A stretch of 14,036 nt of DNA from Clostridiales bacterium UBA1389 (GCA_002305335.1 DBQR01000005.1:22652-36687), one strand, 5' to 3'; positions 6,243 through 13,814 are shown, counted from the first letter of the stretch. The notes: generated by a model not told the origin, from the letters alone. A program made the numbers and translations.

Positions 6243-7310
6243 CTAACAATAATGCTTGTTGGGCTTGGGGTTTAATTCCTCGATAAATACCCGTCTTTCC
6301 TCCCTGGCGGATTTGTATATGGCAAGGATAACGTCCACCGCCTTGCGGCCTTCGATTACGTCAACGGCGGGTTTCTTCTTTTCCCTTACCGCGTCGATAA
6401 AGTCGGAAATCTGTAAAGTGTGGTAGTCCCCGGATATATTCATTGCCGCCGACGAACCGGAAGAAAAGGCGGGGCGGAAGGTAAGGTCCTCGGAGGAATG
6501 GCCGTCGATATCCATTCTGGTTAAGGCGGTTTCCTCTATAATAATGCTTCCCCGGTCGCCGTTTATTTCAATCCGTCTTGGATAGCCGGGATAAACCGAA
6601 GTGGTTGCCTGTATCACCCCGATAGCCCCCGATTCGAATTCAACGGAGGCGCAGAGGGTGTCCTCCACCTCGATTTTCCTTGCAAGGGTTTTGGAAAAGG
6701 CGAACACCGACTTTATTTCCCCCGCAAGGTATTGTAATATATCCACCCCGTGGATTCCCTGATTCATCAAAGCGCCGCCCCCGTCAAGCCTTTTTGTCCC
6801 CCGCCATGCCCCGGAATCGTAGTATTCCTGTGAACGGTAGTATTTCATATACATGTCGGCGCAGAGGATTTTTCCCAGCTCCCCGCTCTGGATGGCGTAT
6901 TTCGCCCGGTTTATATCCTTTGCGAACCTTAACTGGGAAACCACCGCAAGGGTGATTCTGTTTTCCCCTACCACCCGCTGGATTTCGTCAAGCTGTTCCT
7001 TGGTTATGGCAAGGGGTTTTTCCACCATGATATGCTTTTTGGCGGCGGCGGCTTTGTATATAATATCCGCATGGTAGCCGGAAGGCACGCATATGCAGAC
7101 GGCGTGAATATCCCTGCTGGCAAGCATATCCTCCACCGAATCGAAAATATAAAGGCCGCTGTGGCGGGACGATAACCTTTCGGCGTTGTCCCTTACCGTA
7201 TCGGTTATACCCACAAGCCTTGCCTTGTCGGAAAGTTCACCGATTGCGTTTATGTGAAATTCCGAAATCATGCCGCAGCCTATAATTCCGAAACCTAATT
7301 TTCGTGCCAT
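6243..7310 (-). CDS. Gfo/Idh/MocA-family NAD(P)-dependent oxidoreductase
   Basis: A 355-residue dehydrogenase of the family that oxidises or reduces hydroxyl groups on sugars, inositols and related polyols. The N-terminal Rossmann fold carries LGFGIIGCGMISEFHINAI (5-23) and the conserved VEKPLAITKEQ (96-106) with catalytic-type Lys98. The C-terminal half carries GGGALMNQGIHGVDILQYLAGE (177-198) with His187; position 183 is Asn where inositol dehydrogenases have Asp, a common variant. There is no signal peptide. The frame is open upstream to 7367, but ATG 7310 is the start because a strong AAGGGAGG-type ribosome site lies at 7318-7324 with a 7-base gap and the Rossmann strand begins right after. 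It stands alone with its own promoter, convergent with gdhA and divergent from serC. The substrate cannot be told from sequence. Confidence 0.93.
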   Translation of the reverse strand: MARKLGFGIIGCGMISEFHINAIGELSDKARLVGITDTVRDNAERLSSRHSGLYIFDSVEDMLASRDIHAVCICVPSGYHADIIYKAAAAKKHIMVEKPLAITKEQLDEIQRVVGENRITLAVVSQLRFAKDINRAKYAIQSGELGKILCADMYMKYYRSQEYYDSGAWRGTKRLDGGGALMNQGIHGVDILQYLAGEIKSVFAFSKTLARKIEVEDTLCASVEFESGAIGVIQATTSVYPGYPRRIEINGDRGSIIIEETALTRMDIDGHSSEDLTFRPAFSSGSSAAMNISGDYHTLQISDFIDAVREKKKPAVDVIEGRKAVDVILAIYKSAREERRVFIEELNPKPNKHYC

Positions 7311-7317
7311 AACCAAA

Positions 7318-7324
7318 CCTCCCT
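7318..7324 (-). promoter_or_regulatory. Ribosome site fixing the start of the Gfo/Idh gene
   Basis: On the minus strand AGGGAGG lies 7 bases before ATG 7310. It rules out the longer upstream reading frame, whose extra residues (a hydrophobic, Cys-containing stretch) do not resemble the family. Confidence 0.8.
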
Positions 7325-7334
7325 TGTTAAAGCA

Positions 7335-7364
7335 ATTATACAAAAAATCAACCGCGCTTGTCAA
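7335..7364 (-). promoter_or_regulatory. Promoter of the Gfo/Idh gene
   Basis: On the minus strand a perfect TTGACA (7364-7359) and a perfect TATAAT (7340-7335) are separated by 18 bases, directly upstream of the ribosome site. The 13-base palindrome AACAA-AGC-TTGTT (7363-7375) abuts the -35 and could be an operator. Confidence 0.75.
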
Positions 7365-7436
7365 CAAAGCTTGTTAAAATAGTCAATATGACAAAAAAGA
7401 ACTAAACATATTATTTCATCTTTATTGCAAAATACA

Positions 7437-7465
7437 TTGACTGTTAATAAAAAAAGTTGTAATAT
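7437..7465 (+). promoter_or_regulatory. Promoter of serC-serA
   Basis: TTGACT (7437-7442) and TAATAT (7460-7465) with a 17-base spacer. The leader before serC would be only about 25 bases, too short for a T-box or riboswitch. Confidence 0.65.
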
Positions 7466-7496
7466 TTAGATAATACTTTATAGAAAGAGGTTTAGT

Positions 7497-8570
7497 ATGA
7501 ACAGAGTTTACAACTTTTCGGCAGGTCCTTCGATGCTGCCCCTGCCGGTACTTGAGCAGGCGGCTGTGGAAATGACAAACTACGGCGGAAGCGGTATGTC
7601 GGTTATGGAGATGAGCCATCGATCTCCCGTTTATGAGTCTATTATTTCCCAGACCGAAAAAGATTTAAGAACCCTTATGTCGATACCCGATAACTATAAA
7701 GTGCTCTTTTTACAGGGCGGGGCAACCACCCAGTTTTCCGCCGTGCCTTTGAATATGATGAAAACCGGAAAGGCCGACTATATCGTTTCCGGTCAGTTTT
7801 CCTCAAAGGCGGCAAAAGAAGCGGAAAAATACGGTACGGTTAACGTCTTAGCCTCCTCCAAGGACAAGAATTTCACCTATGTTCCCTATGTGGATAAATT
7901 CTCCGCCGACGCCGACTATGTCCATATCTGCTGGAACAATACCATATACGGCACCAAATTCAATTATATACCCGAAACGGGAAACATTCCCCTGGTGGCG
8001 GATATGTCCTCGGGTATTCTTTCCGGTCCCGTTGACGTTTCAAAGTTCGGGGTAATCTATGCCGGCGCCCAGAAGAACATGGGGCCTGCCGGTCTTACGG
8101 TGGTTATAGTGCGGGAGGATATATTGGGCAACGCCAGACCCGAAACCCCGGTTATGCTCGACTGGAAGGTTCAGGCCGAAAACACCTCCATGTACAACAC
8201 TCCCCCCTGCTATTCCATTTATGTCGCCGGTCTGGTGTTCAAGTGGATACTGGAGCTGGGCGGTCTTGAGGAAATGAAAAAGATAAACGAAAAGAAGGCG
8301 GCTGTTCTGTATAACTTCCTTGACGGCTCCGGACTTTTCAAGCCCACCGCCGAAGTCGAACACAGGTCGATTATGAACGTCTGCTTCGTAACGGGAAATC
8401 CTGATCTGGATAAGCAGTTCTGCTCCGAAGCGGGAAAAGCCGGCTTTGTAAACCTCAAAGGCCACCGTTCCGTGGGGGGCATGAGGGCTTCCATTTACAA
8501 CGCCATGCCCGTCGAAGGGGTCGAGAAGCTGGTTGAGTTTATGGCGGACTTTGAAAGGAGAAATTCTTAA
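7497..8570 (+). CDS. serC: Phosphoserine aminotransferase
   Basis: A PLP-dependent class-V-fold aminotransferase that converts 3-phosphohydroxypyruvate and glutamate to O-phosphoserine and 2-oxoglutarate, the second step of serine synthesis. Its 357 residues match the family (about 360). Motifs are YNFSAGPSMLP (5-15), MEMSHRSP (37-44), LQGGATTQF (72-80, phosphate and PLP contacts), VADMSSGILSGPVDVSKFGVIYAGAQKNMGPAG (167-199, PLP-binding Lys193), NTPPCYSIYV (234-243) and GHRSVGGMRASIYNAMP (322-338). The ribosome site AAAGAGG (7484-7490) is 6 bases before the ATG. Its stop codon directly abuts the serA ATG, so the two are cotranscribed and probably translationally coupled. Glutamate for the reaction would be supplied by GdhA encoded nearby. 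Confidence 0.97.
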   Translation: MNRVYNFSAGPSMLPLPVLEQAAVEMTNYGGSGMSVMEMSHRSPVYESIISQTEKDLRTLMSIPDNYKVLFLQGGATTQFSAVPLNMMKTGKADYIVSGQFSSKAAKEAEKYGTVNVLASSKDKNFTYVPYVDKFSADADYVHICWNNTIYGTKFNYIPETGNIPLVADMSSGILSGPVDVSKFGVIYAGAQKNMGPAGLTVVIVREDILGNARPETPVMLDWKVQAENTSMYNTPPCYSIYVAGLVFKWILELGGLEEMKKINEKKAAVLYNFLDGSGLFKPTAEVEHRSIMNVCFVTGNPDLDKQFCSEAGKAGFVNLKGHRSVGGMRASIYNAMPVEGVEKLVEFMADFERRNS

Positions 8571-9740
8571 ATGACAAATATAAAGCTGTTTAACAAAATC
8601 GATAAAGCCGGACTCGACGTTTTCGGCGAAAATTATAATCTGTCGGAGGAAACTGCCGATTACGAAGGCATACTCGTCCGGTCGGCAAAGCTCCATGACA
8701 TTGAATTTCCCTCCGCTCTCAAGGCAATCGCCAGAGCCGGTGCGGGGGTAAACAACATACCCATTGAAAAATGCGCCGATCAGGGGATCGTGGTGTTCAA
8801 CACCCCCGGCGCCAATGCCAACGGGGTTAAGGAGCTTGCCGTTGCTTCCCTTATGCTTGCCTCAAGGGATATTTCCGGGGGTATTGAATGGGCGAAAACC
8901 CTAAAGGGTTCCGGCGACGTGGAAAAGCTGGTGGAAAAGGGAAAGTCCGCCTTTACGGGACCCGAAATAATGGGGAAAACCTTAGGCGTCATCGGCCTGG
9001 GGGCAATAGGCGGTATGGTGGCGAATTCGGCCTACGCCCTCGGAATGAAGGTTATGGGGTGTGACCCCTATATCACCGTCAACGCCGCCTGGGGGCTTTC
9101 AAGGGCGGTTATAAAGGCAAATTCCTATGACGAAGTATTTGCTTCTTCCGACTATATAACCCTACACGTTCCCTCCACCAATGAAACCAGGGGTATGATC
9201 AACGCCGAAACCCTTTCCAAAATGAAAGACGGCGTCAGGATTATAAACCTGTCCAGGGGAGACCTTATCAACGAAGACGACCTTGTTGCCGCCGTTGAAA
9301 GCGGCAAGGTGGCTGCCTATGTCACCGATTTCCCCTCCGAAAAACTCCTTGGGGTAAAGGGTATTGTCTGCATTCCCCACCTGGGGGCCTCCACCCCCGA
9401 ATCGGAGGAAAACTGCGCTAAAATGGCGTCGGAACAGCTTAAGGATTACCTTGAATTCGGTAATATCAAAAATTCGGTGAACTTCCCCGACATAAGCCAG
9501 CCCATGAACACCCTCTACCGTATGGTGGTGCTCCACAGGAACATTCCCAATATGTTAGGCTCCATTTCCTCGGTTTTGGGTAGCGACAAGGTGAATATCG
9601 AATCCCTGTCCAACCGTTCGAAGGGGAACTTCGCCGTTTCCATTATCGACGCCGATTCCAGGATAACAAAAGGGGTTATCAAGGATGTGGAGGGCATCGA
9701 GGGCGTTATCAGAGTTAATCTAATCGATTTGTCAAAGTGA
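8571..9740 (+). CDS. serA: D-3-phosphoglycerate dehydrogenase with C-terminal ACT domain
   Basis: Oxidises 3-phosphoglycerate to 3-phosphohydroxypyruvate with NAD, the first step of serine synthesis, and feeds SerC. The 389 residues are a D-2-hydroxyacid dehydrogenase core (1-310) plus a short C-terminal ACT domain (about 318-389, MVVLHRNIPNMLGSISSVL and NIESLSNRSKGNFAVSIID), typically the site of serine feedback. Core motifs are ARAGAGVNNIP (54-64), GKTLGVIGLGAIGGMVA (135-151, NAD-binding GLGAIG at 142-147), CDPY with Asp165, INLSRGDLINEDDL (225-238, catalytic Arg229), PSE (Glu257) and IPHLGASTPESEENCAKMA (268-286, His270). The ribosome site AAAGGAG (8554-8560) lies inside the end of serC, and the ATG follows the serC stop with no gap. 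No phosphoserine phosphatase gene is present in the window. Confidence 0.96.
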   Translation: MTNIKLFNKIDKAGLDVFGENYNLSEETADYEGILVRSAKLHDIEFPSALKAIARAGAGVNNIPIEKCADQGIVVFNTPGANANGVKELAVASLMLASRDISGGIEWAKTLKGSGDVEKLVEKGKSAFTGPEIMGKTLGVIGLGAIGGMVANSAYALGMKVMGCDPYITVNAAWGLSRAVIKANSYDEVFASSDYITLHVPSTNETRGMINAETLSKMKDGVRIINLSRGDLINEDDLVAAVESGKVAAYVTDFPSEKLLGVKGIVCIPHLGASTPESEENCAKMASEQLKDYLEFGNIKNSVNFPDISQPMNTLYRMVVLHRNIPNMLGSISSVLGSDKVNIESLSNRSKGNFAVSIIDADSRITKGVIKDVEGIEGVIRVNLIDLSK

Positions 9741-9849
9741 TATTTTTCTAAAAGCTTTAAGGTCAGATGAATAAAGTTTTGACATTGTTTAATCTTTACG
9801 TTTTTGATGCAAAAAGCACTCGATAATTGTCTGTAAATGCGTATTTTTA

Positions 9850-9878
9850 TTGACAAACAGTTCAAAACAGATTATACT
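9850..9878 (+). promoter_or_regulatory. Promoter of the VTC-DUF4956 operon
   Basis: A perfect TTGACA (9850-9855) and TATACT (9873-9878) with a 17-base spacer. Transcription should start near 9885, right at the base of a leader hairpin. A second TTGACA at 9779-9784 has no matching -10. Confidence 0.75.
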
Positions 9879-9887
9879 TCATATTGC

Positions 9888-9930
9888 GGGCATACAGAAA
9901 GTGTTTTCCGTATGCCCTTTGTTTATATAC
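9888..9930 (+). terminator. Leader hairpin with U-rich tail before the VTC gene (possible attenuator)
   Basis: GGGCATAC (9888-9895) pairs with GTATGCCC (9910-9917). Inside, GAAA (9897-9900) pairs with TTTC (9905-9908) around the loop GTGT, with a single A-C mismatch between the two stems. The tail TTTGTTTATATAC follows. It has the shape of an intrinsic terminator but sits after the promoter and 34 bases before the coding start, so it may attenuate transcription, protect the 5' end of the mRNA, or stop read-through from serA. Confidence 0.5.
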
Positions 9931-9951
9931 TGTAACAAGGGGGTGCTCGGC

Positions 9952-10701
9952 ATGGGTAAATACATCTTCGAAAGACAGGAAAAAAAGTATGTCCTGTCTT
10001 CGGAACATTATGATATGATTATACCCTATATACAGGCCAACTGTATCCCCGACGAATATTTCGAATCCAACGTGCTTAGCATTTACTTCGACACCGAAAA
10101 CAGCCGGATAATACGGCAGTCCATAGACAAGCCGGCATATAAGGAAAAGCTCCGTTTAAGAGCCTATGAGGTCCCGACAAGTGATTCCACGGTTTATGTG
10201 GAGGTTAAAAAAAAGGTGTCGGGGGTGGTATATAAGCGGCGTATCGCCATTAAGTATCATGAGGCGGTGGACTACCTTGAAAAGAACCTCCCTCCCCCTT
10301 GTCAAAGCCAGATAACAAGGGAAATCGACTATATGAAAACCTTCTACGGAGGGTTGAAGCCCGCCATGTTCATATCCTACCACCGGTTTTCATATATCGA
10401 TAAAATCAATCCCAACGTCAGGGTGACCTTTGACGATCAGGTAATCAGCCGGGAAACGGATTTGCGCCTTGACAAGGGGATTTACGGAAGGAATCTGCTT
10501 GACGGGGGAATACGGCTTATGGAGGTTAAAAGCATAGGTCCCATGCCATTATGGCTGGCGGATGCCCTCGATGAATGTAAAATTTTTCCCGATTCCTTTT
10601 CAAAATACGGCAACGCCTACAAAGAGCTGCTGTCCGAAGGCTATTACAGCTTTATAAAACCAAACGGAATACCGAAAAAAGGAGAACTGAACCTTGCTTG
10701 A
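9952..10701 (+). CDS. VTC-domain protein, polyphosphate polymerase-like
   Basis: A 249-residue soluble protein matching the VTC domain, the CYTH-like tunnel fold whose yeast member Vtc4 makes polyphosphate from ATP. The charged tunnel residues are recognisable: ERQEKKYVL (7-15), YFDTEN (45-50), KEKLRLRAYE (64-73, Lys66, Arg68, Arg70), VYVEVKKK (81-88, Glu84 and lysines), KRRIAI (95-100), SYHRFSY (142-148, Arg145), RVTFDDQVISRE (157-168), LMEVKSIGPMPLWL (189-202, Glu191/Lys193) and FSKYGNAY (216-223, Ser217/Lys218). All key charged positions expected of an active enzyme appear to be kept; activity itself is inference. The frame is open upstream to 9850 but that part runs through the promoter and hairpin; ATG 9952 has AAGGGGG (9937-9943) at 8 bases. 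It overlaps the next gene, a DUF4956 membrane protein. Confidence 0.88.
   Translation: MGKYIFERQEKKYVLSSEHYDMIIPYIQANCIPDEYFESNVLSIYFDTENSRIIRQSIDKPAYKEKLRLRAYEVPTSDSTVYVEVKKKVSGVVYKRRIAIKYHEAVDYLEKNLPPPCQSQITREIDYMKTFYGGLKPAMFISYHRFSYIDKINPNVRVTFDDQVISRETDLRLDKGIYGRNLLDGGIRLMEVKSIGPMPLWLADALDECKIFPDSFSKYGNAYKELLSEGYYSFIKPNGIPKKGELNLA
10679..10684 (+). promoter_or_regulatory. Ribosome site for the TTG start of the DUF4956 gene
   Basis: AAGGAG lies within the 3' end of the VTC gene, 9 bases before TTG 10694. It supports the TTG start and coupling of the two genes. Confidence 0.7.
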
Positions 10702-11377
10702 ATTTCTTTTTAAAAACATTATCGAAACACAGGTAACGCCGGCGATTTACTTTATCTGCCTGGGGGTTGCCCTGGCGCTGGGATTTTGCATATCCTTGGC
10801 CTTTATGTACAAAAACCGCTACACCAAGTCCTTTGTGGTGACCCTCACCATAATCCCGTCGGTGGTTTCCCTACTGATAATGATAATCAACGGCAATATC
10901 GGCACCGGCATTGCGGTGGCGGGAGCTTTCAGTCTTGTAAGGTTCCGTTCCGCCCAGGGTTCGGCACGGGAAATCGGCTATATATTCGTTGCCACCGCCG
11001 TGGGTATAGCCATCGGCACCGGCTTTGTGGGTCTTGCGGTTATTTTTGCGATCGTACTTATAGCATTAACCCTTATTCTTACCGCCACCCGTTTCGGGGA
11101 AGCCAAGTCCACCGAACGGGACCTTAAGATAACCATACCCGAAAGCCTTGACTATACATATGTGTTTGACGATATATTCGAAAAATACGCCCTGTCGGCG
11201 GAGCTTCTGAAGGTGCGCACCACCAATATGGGCTCCCTTTACCGGCTTCACTACCGCATAAGACTGAAGGACGCTTTAAAGGAAAAGGAATTTATAGACG
11301 AACTGCGGATAAGAAACGGGAATCTTGATATTATCTGCTCTTATGTCTTTACCGACACCGATGAATCTCTGTTGTAA
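10694..11377 (+). CDS. DUF4956 integral membrane protein
   Basis: A 227-residue membrane protein of the DUF4956 family. The N-terminal part (about 16-132) holds three to four hydrophobic segments: about 16-38, 47-66, and two between 95 and 132. Between them is the family signature IAVAGAFSLVRFRSAQGSAREIGYIF (73-98), with conserved basic residues close to the membrane. The C-terminal part (about 135-227) is a soluble, charged domain, probably cytoplasmic. It starts with TTG and overlaps the end of the VTC gene by 8 bases. DUF4956 and VTC genes are, to my knowledge, repeatedly neighbours in bacteria. By analogy with yeast, where Vtc4 is tied to membrane subunits that carry the growing chain across the membrane, a transport or anchoring role for polyphosphate is a reasonable inference, but it is unproven. 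Confidence 0.87.
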   Translation: MLEFLFKNIIETQVTPAIYFICLGVALALGFCISLAFMYKNRYTKSFVVTLTIIPSVVSLLIMIINGNIGTGIAVAGAFSLVRFRSAQGSAREIGYIFVATAVGIAIGTGFVGLAVIFAIVLIALTLILTATRFGEAKSTERDLKITIPESLDYTYVFDDIFEKYALSAELLKVRTTNMGSLYRLHYRIRLKDALKEKEFIDELRIRNGNLDIICSYVFTDTDESLL

Positions 11378-11399
11378 GAACCCTGTTAATATAAACAAA

Positions 11400-11434
11400 C
11401 AGCCTGACCGTTAACCGGTCAGGCTGCGTTCTTT
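11400..11434. terminator. Bidirectional terminator between converging genes
   Basis: An 11-base-pair perfect stem CAGCCTGACCG (11400-11410) / CGGTCAGGCTG (11416-11426) with loop TTAAC, followed on the plus strand by CGTTCTTTT. On the minus strand it is followed by GTTTGTTTATATT, also T-rich. It ends the VTC-DUF4956 operon and probably also the minus-strand zinc-ribbon gene. Confidence 0.85.
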
Positions 11435-11463
11435 TAAGTATTAGCTATCGAATATCTGTCTTA

Positions 11464-12207
11464 TTAAAAATCCGTGTCGGTTAAAAACCATTTGCCGTCT
11501 ATTTTAACGCATAAAAGCGACTTTGTAAAACCCATAATGCTGTATTCAACCTCAGCAAAACATTCTATCTTGTAATCGCTTGGATCAAAACCGTAATCAT
11601 CAATAAAATTATCCAGATAACGCTCAAACATCTCGTCTGTTTTATTATATGTATCTGAAACTTTGCCGACTTTTATCTCGATTGTTTTAAGGTATTCCAT
11701 CATGTATTTTGCTCCGCTGACAGTAAGCACCTCTTCTTTCATGGCTTTGGCAATGTCTTTTCTTGAAGAGCCTGCCGGAAGATCGAATTCATCCTCTAAA
11801 TCGGTCAGGGTAAATCCGGCATAATAATCTACCATTGCTTCAAAATCCAAATCCTGTAACGCAGCGAAAAATCCCTTAACCGCTTTTTCCGGCGAGGATG
11901 CGCCTATGCCTCCCCCCAACGCAACTACAAGCACCACCACAATCAGGGCGACCGCCACGATTCCCGAAATTATACCTGCGATAACGCCGGTTTTCTTTTT
12001 GGATTTCGTATATGAATTTATGGGAGTGGATTCGGCTGCATCGGGTGCGATTTCCGGCCCCTGAGCTTCGGATGAATAGGACAGGCTCTGAAACGCCTGC
12101 TGGCTTTTCTTATCTTCCGGCTTTGCCGGAGTTTCCGTCTTTGCGCCGCAATTAATGCAAAACGCATCGCCCTCATTAAGTTTAGCACCGCAGTTTTTAC
12201 AAAACAT
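11464..12207 (-). CDS. Zinc-ribbon, single-pass membrane protein with NTF2-like extracellular domain
   Basis: A 247-residue protein of unknown function. The N-terminus is a compact zinc ribbon with Cys3, Cys6, Cys17 and Cys20 (CKNC...CINC). A polar linker (about 25-68) and a basic KSKKK stop lead to one strong transmembrane segment (about 74-98). The outer part (about 103-247) begins SPEKAVKGFFAALQDLDFEAMVDYY and ends DGKWFLTDTDF, a pattern of small NTF2-like/DUF4878-type domains. The layout recalls TcaA/YvbJ-type proteins of Firmicutes, with zinc ribbon inside and domain outside. The ribosome site AAAGGA (12216-12221) is 8 bases before the ATG. It lies 62 bases after the lipoprotein gene on the same strand with no clear promoter or terminator between, so read-through is possible. 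Its base composition looks more AT-rich than its neighbours. Confidence 0.8.
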   Translation of the reverse strand: MFCKNCGAKLNEGDAFCINCGAKTETPAKPEDKKSQQAFQSLSYSSEAQGPEIAPDAAESTPINSYTKSKKKTGVIAGIISGIVAVALIVVVLVVALGGGIGASSPEKAVKGFFAALQDLDFEAMVDYYAGFTLTDLEDEFDLPAGSSRKDIAKAMKEEVLTVSGAKYMMEYLKTIEIKVGKVSDTYNKTDEMFERYLDNFIDDYGFDPSDYKIECFAEVEYSIMGFTKSLLCVKIDGKWFLTDTDF

Positions 12208-12269
12208 AACTTTTATCCTTTCAATACAGTTGAGTGTTTTGCGGGGAAAGCGGGTTTAATTGCTGTTAA

Positions 12270-13802
12270 TTAATCCTGATATGCCTCAACTATCCCGTCG
12301 ATGGCGCTGACCACGCTCGGGGTTATTTCGTCAAGATAGGATTTGAGGTTTGAGTGGGTGGTCTTTTCAAATACCTGATTAAGTCCCGAAAAGCCGTAAA
12401 CAGTTGCCACATCATAGACTATGTTGCTGAAAATCAGGTCAAGCATTCTCTCGTCATCATCGGTCGCCAAATCTTTGGATTTAAGAATCGAGGTATAATA
12501 AGCGTTGGTTATATGGTTTTTGCCGCCTATAGCCAGCAGTTCTATCATATAAGCGCAGAATTCGGGGTCCGGGGAGAAGGAGGGAATGCAGATACCGTAA
12601 GCATAGTTGGCGGCGCAGTTTATAAAGTAGTCGTCCTGGTCTTCATTGAACTTGGGGTAGGGGACGATACCGAACTTCACCGGGTATGCGCGGAATTTCT
12701 TAATTGCCGAGAAGGCGAAAGTCATAAATAAGGCTTTGTCGGTACCGAAGATTTCCACCGTCTTTGCCCATTTGTTGGTCTGGTCGGTGAATTCGTTTAC
12801 GGTAACATACCAGGTGCCCTTTTCGTCAAGGAGTTCAAGCACTTTCTGGGCTACGGTGAAGGACCTGTCATTGGTGCCTATATACATTTTGGGGATATCC
12901 ATGTTATCCTTGGAGGTAAGGGTTTCGCCTGCGGCAAAATAATAACCTATACCGCCGCCCATGCAGCCCCAGATATCGTTTTCGTCCATTTTTTCATTGT
13001 CGTCCCCCTGACGGGTGAATTCCTTGCACATGGAGTACATTTTGTCAAGGGTCCACTTGCCGGTATCCACCAGCTCGTACATATCCACCCCCGCGAAAGA
13101 GGCTTCCATAAGGTCCCGGTTGAAAGCGATTCCGCCGGAGACGATTCTCTGCATTATGGATATATCACCGGTGGTGAAAAACACCCGGTCGTTTATGGAA
13201 AGTGAATTCGTTGCGTTCTGGTCCCACCAGGGAGCATCAAGGTCTATGTAGTCGGAAAATTCCCTTAAATCAAGGAGTTTGCCGTCCTTGGCAAGGGTGG
13301 CGCAGGCACTCATAAAGGGCATCGCCACGTCAAAGGAATTTAATTCCGCCTGAAGTTCCTTGTTAAAGGCTTCGGTAACGTCGTCAACGGCAACCGCTTT
13401 TATTTTAATACCGTAGGTTTCTTCAATCCACTTGTTTCTTGTGTCAACGCTGTCCTTAAGCTTGGCGTCGGTGGTATCATATGGGGCTTCGATTTCTTCG
13501 GAAAAATATGTGTCCTGTTTGTTCTTGTTATAAACCAGCACCCGGAATTCCCCGTAATCTCTCCAGTCGTCATTGAAGTCAAGCATGTTTTTCTTTACAT
13601 ATTTGCCTTCTTCGTCCATATAGGGATTTTCCTGGGATGCTTCAGAGGATTCGTCCGGCTCGCCGGTTACTTCGCTTGATTCGCCGTCGGCGGAAACGGA
13701 GCTTTCCTGCTTGGATTCCTCCGGCTCTTCCCTGCCGCAGCTTACAAGTAAAGTTGTCATAACCATAAGGATACAAAGCACAATACTCAGCAGTTTCTTC
13801 AC
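12270..13802 (-). CDS. Extracellular solute-binding lipoprotein (ABC transporter type)
   Basis: A 510-residue secreted lipoprotein. The N-terminus has MKK, a hydrophobic stretch (4-20) and the lipobox LVSC with lipidated Cys22, then an acidic, Ser/Glu-rich linker (about 23-60). The rest resembles large clostridial family-1 solute-binding proteins that deliver sugars or oligosaccharides to ABC importers: TRNKWIEETYGIKIKAVAV (about 120-140), a KDGKLLDLREF element, APWWDQNATNSLSINDRVFFTTGDIS in the first lobe and GKWTLDKMYSMCKEF in the second. The ligand cannot be predicted. The start is GTG, with GAGGTG (13809-13814) 6 bases upstream and a perfect-consensus promoter. No permease or ATPase gene follows on this strand; any partner would have to be in the divergent operon to the right or elsewhere. 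Confidence 0.85.
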   Translation of the reverse strand: MKKLLSIVLCILMVMTTLLVSCGREEPEESKQESSVSADGESSEVTGEPDESSEASQENPYMDEEGKYVKKNMLDFNDDWRDYGEFRVLVYNKNKQDTYFSEEIEAPYDTTDAKLKDSVDTRNKWIEETYGIKIKAVAVDDVTEAFNKELQAELNSFDVAMPFMSACATLAKDGKLLDLREFSDYIDLDAPWWDQNATNSLSINDRVFFTTGDISIMQRIVSGGIAFNRDLMEASFAGVDMYELVDTGKWTLDKMYSMCKEFTRQGDDNEKMDENDIWGCMGGGIGYYFAAGETLTSKDNMDIPKMYIGTNDRSFTVAQKVLELLDEKGTWYVTVNEFTDQTNKWAKTVEIFGTDKALFMTFAFSAIKKFRAYPVKFGIVPYPKFNEDQDDYFINCAANYAYGICIPSFSPDPEFCAYMIELLAIGGKNHITNAYYTSILKSKDLATDDDERMLDLIFSNIVYDVATVYGFSGLNQVFEKTTHSNLKSYLDEITPSVVSAIDGIVEAYQD

Positions 13803-13808
13803 GATTTA

Positions 13809-13814
13809 CACCTC
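13809..13814 (-). promoter_or_regulatory. Ribosome site for the GTG start of the solute-binding lipoprotein
   Basis: GAGGTG on the minus strand lies 6 bases before the GTG start, and the MKKLLS signal peptide begins there. No upstream ATG is needed. Confidence 0.7.

Noticed and set aside
7466..7496. T-box or riboswitch before serC
   Set aside because: The leader after the predicted promoter is only about 25-30 bases, too short for such an element.
8040..8696. A 218-codon open frame on the minus strand across the serC/serA junction
   Set aside because: It lies antisense to two secure genes, has no ribosome site or recognisable domain, and arises from the codon bias of the true frames.
9895..9910. 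CcpA (cre)-like site in the loop region of the VTC leader
   Set aside because: It differs from the cre consensus at about three conserved positions and is better explained by the hairpin arms.
9850..9951. N-terminal extension of the VTC protein
   Set aside because: This stretch contains the promoter and leader hairpin, and a strong ribosome site precedes ATG 9952.
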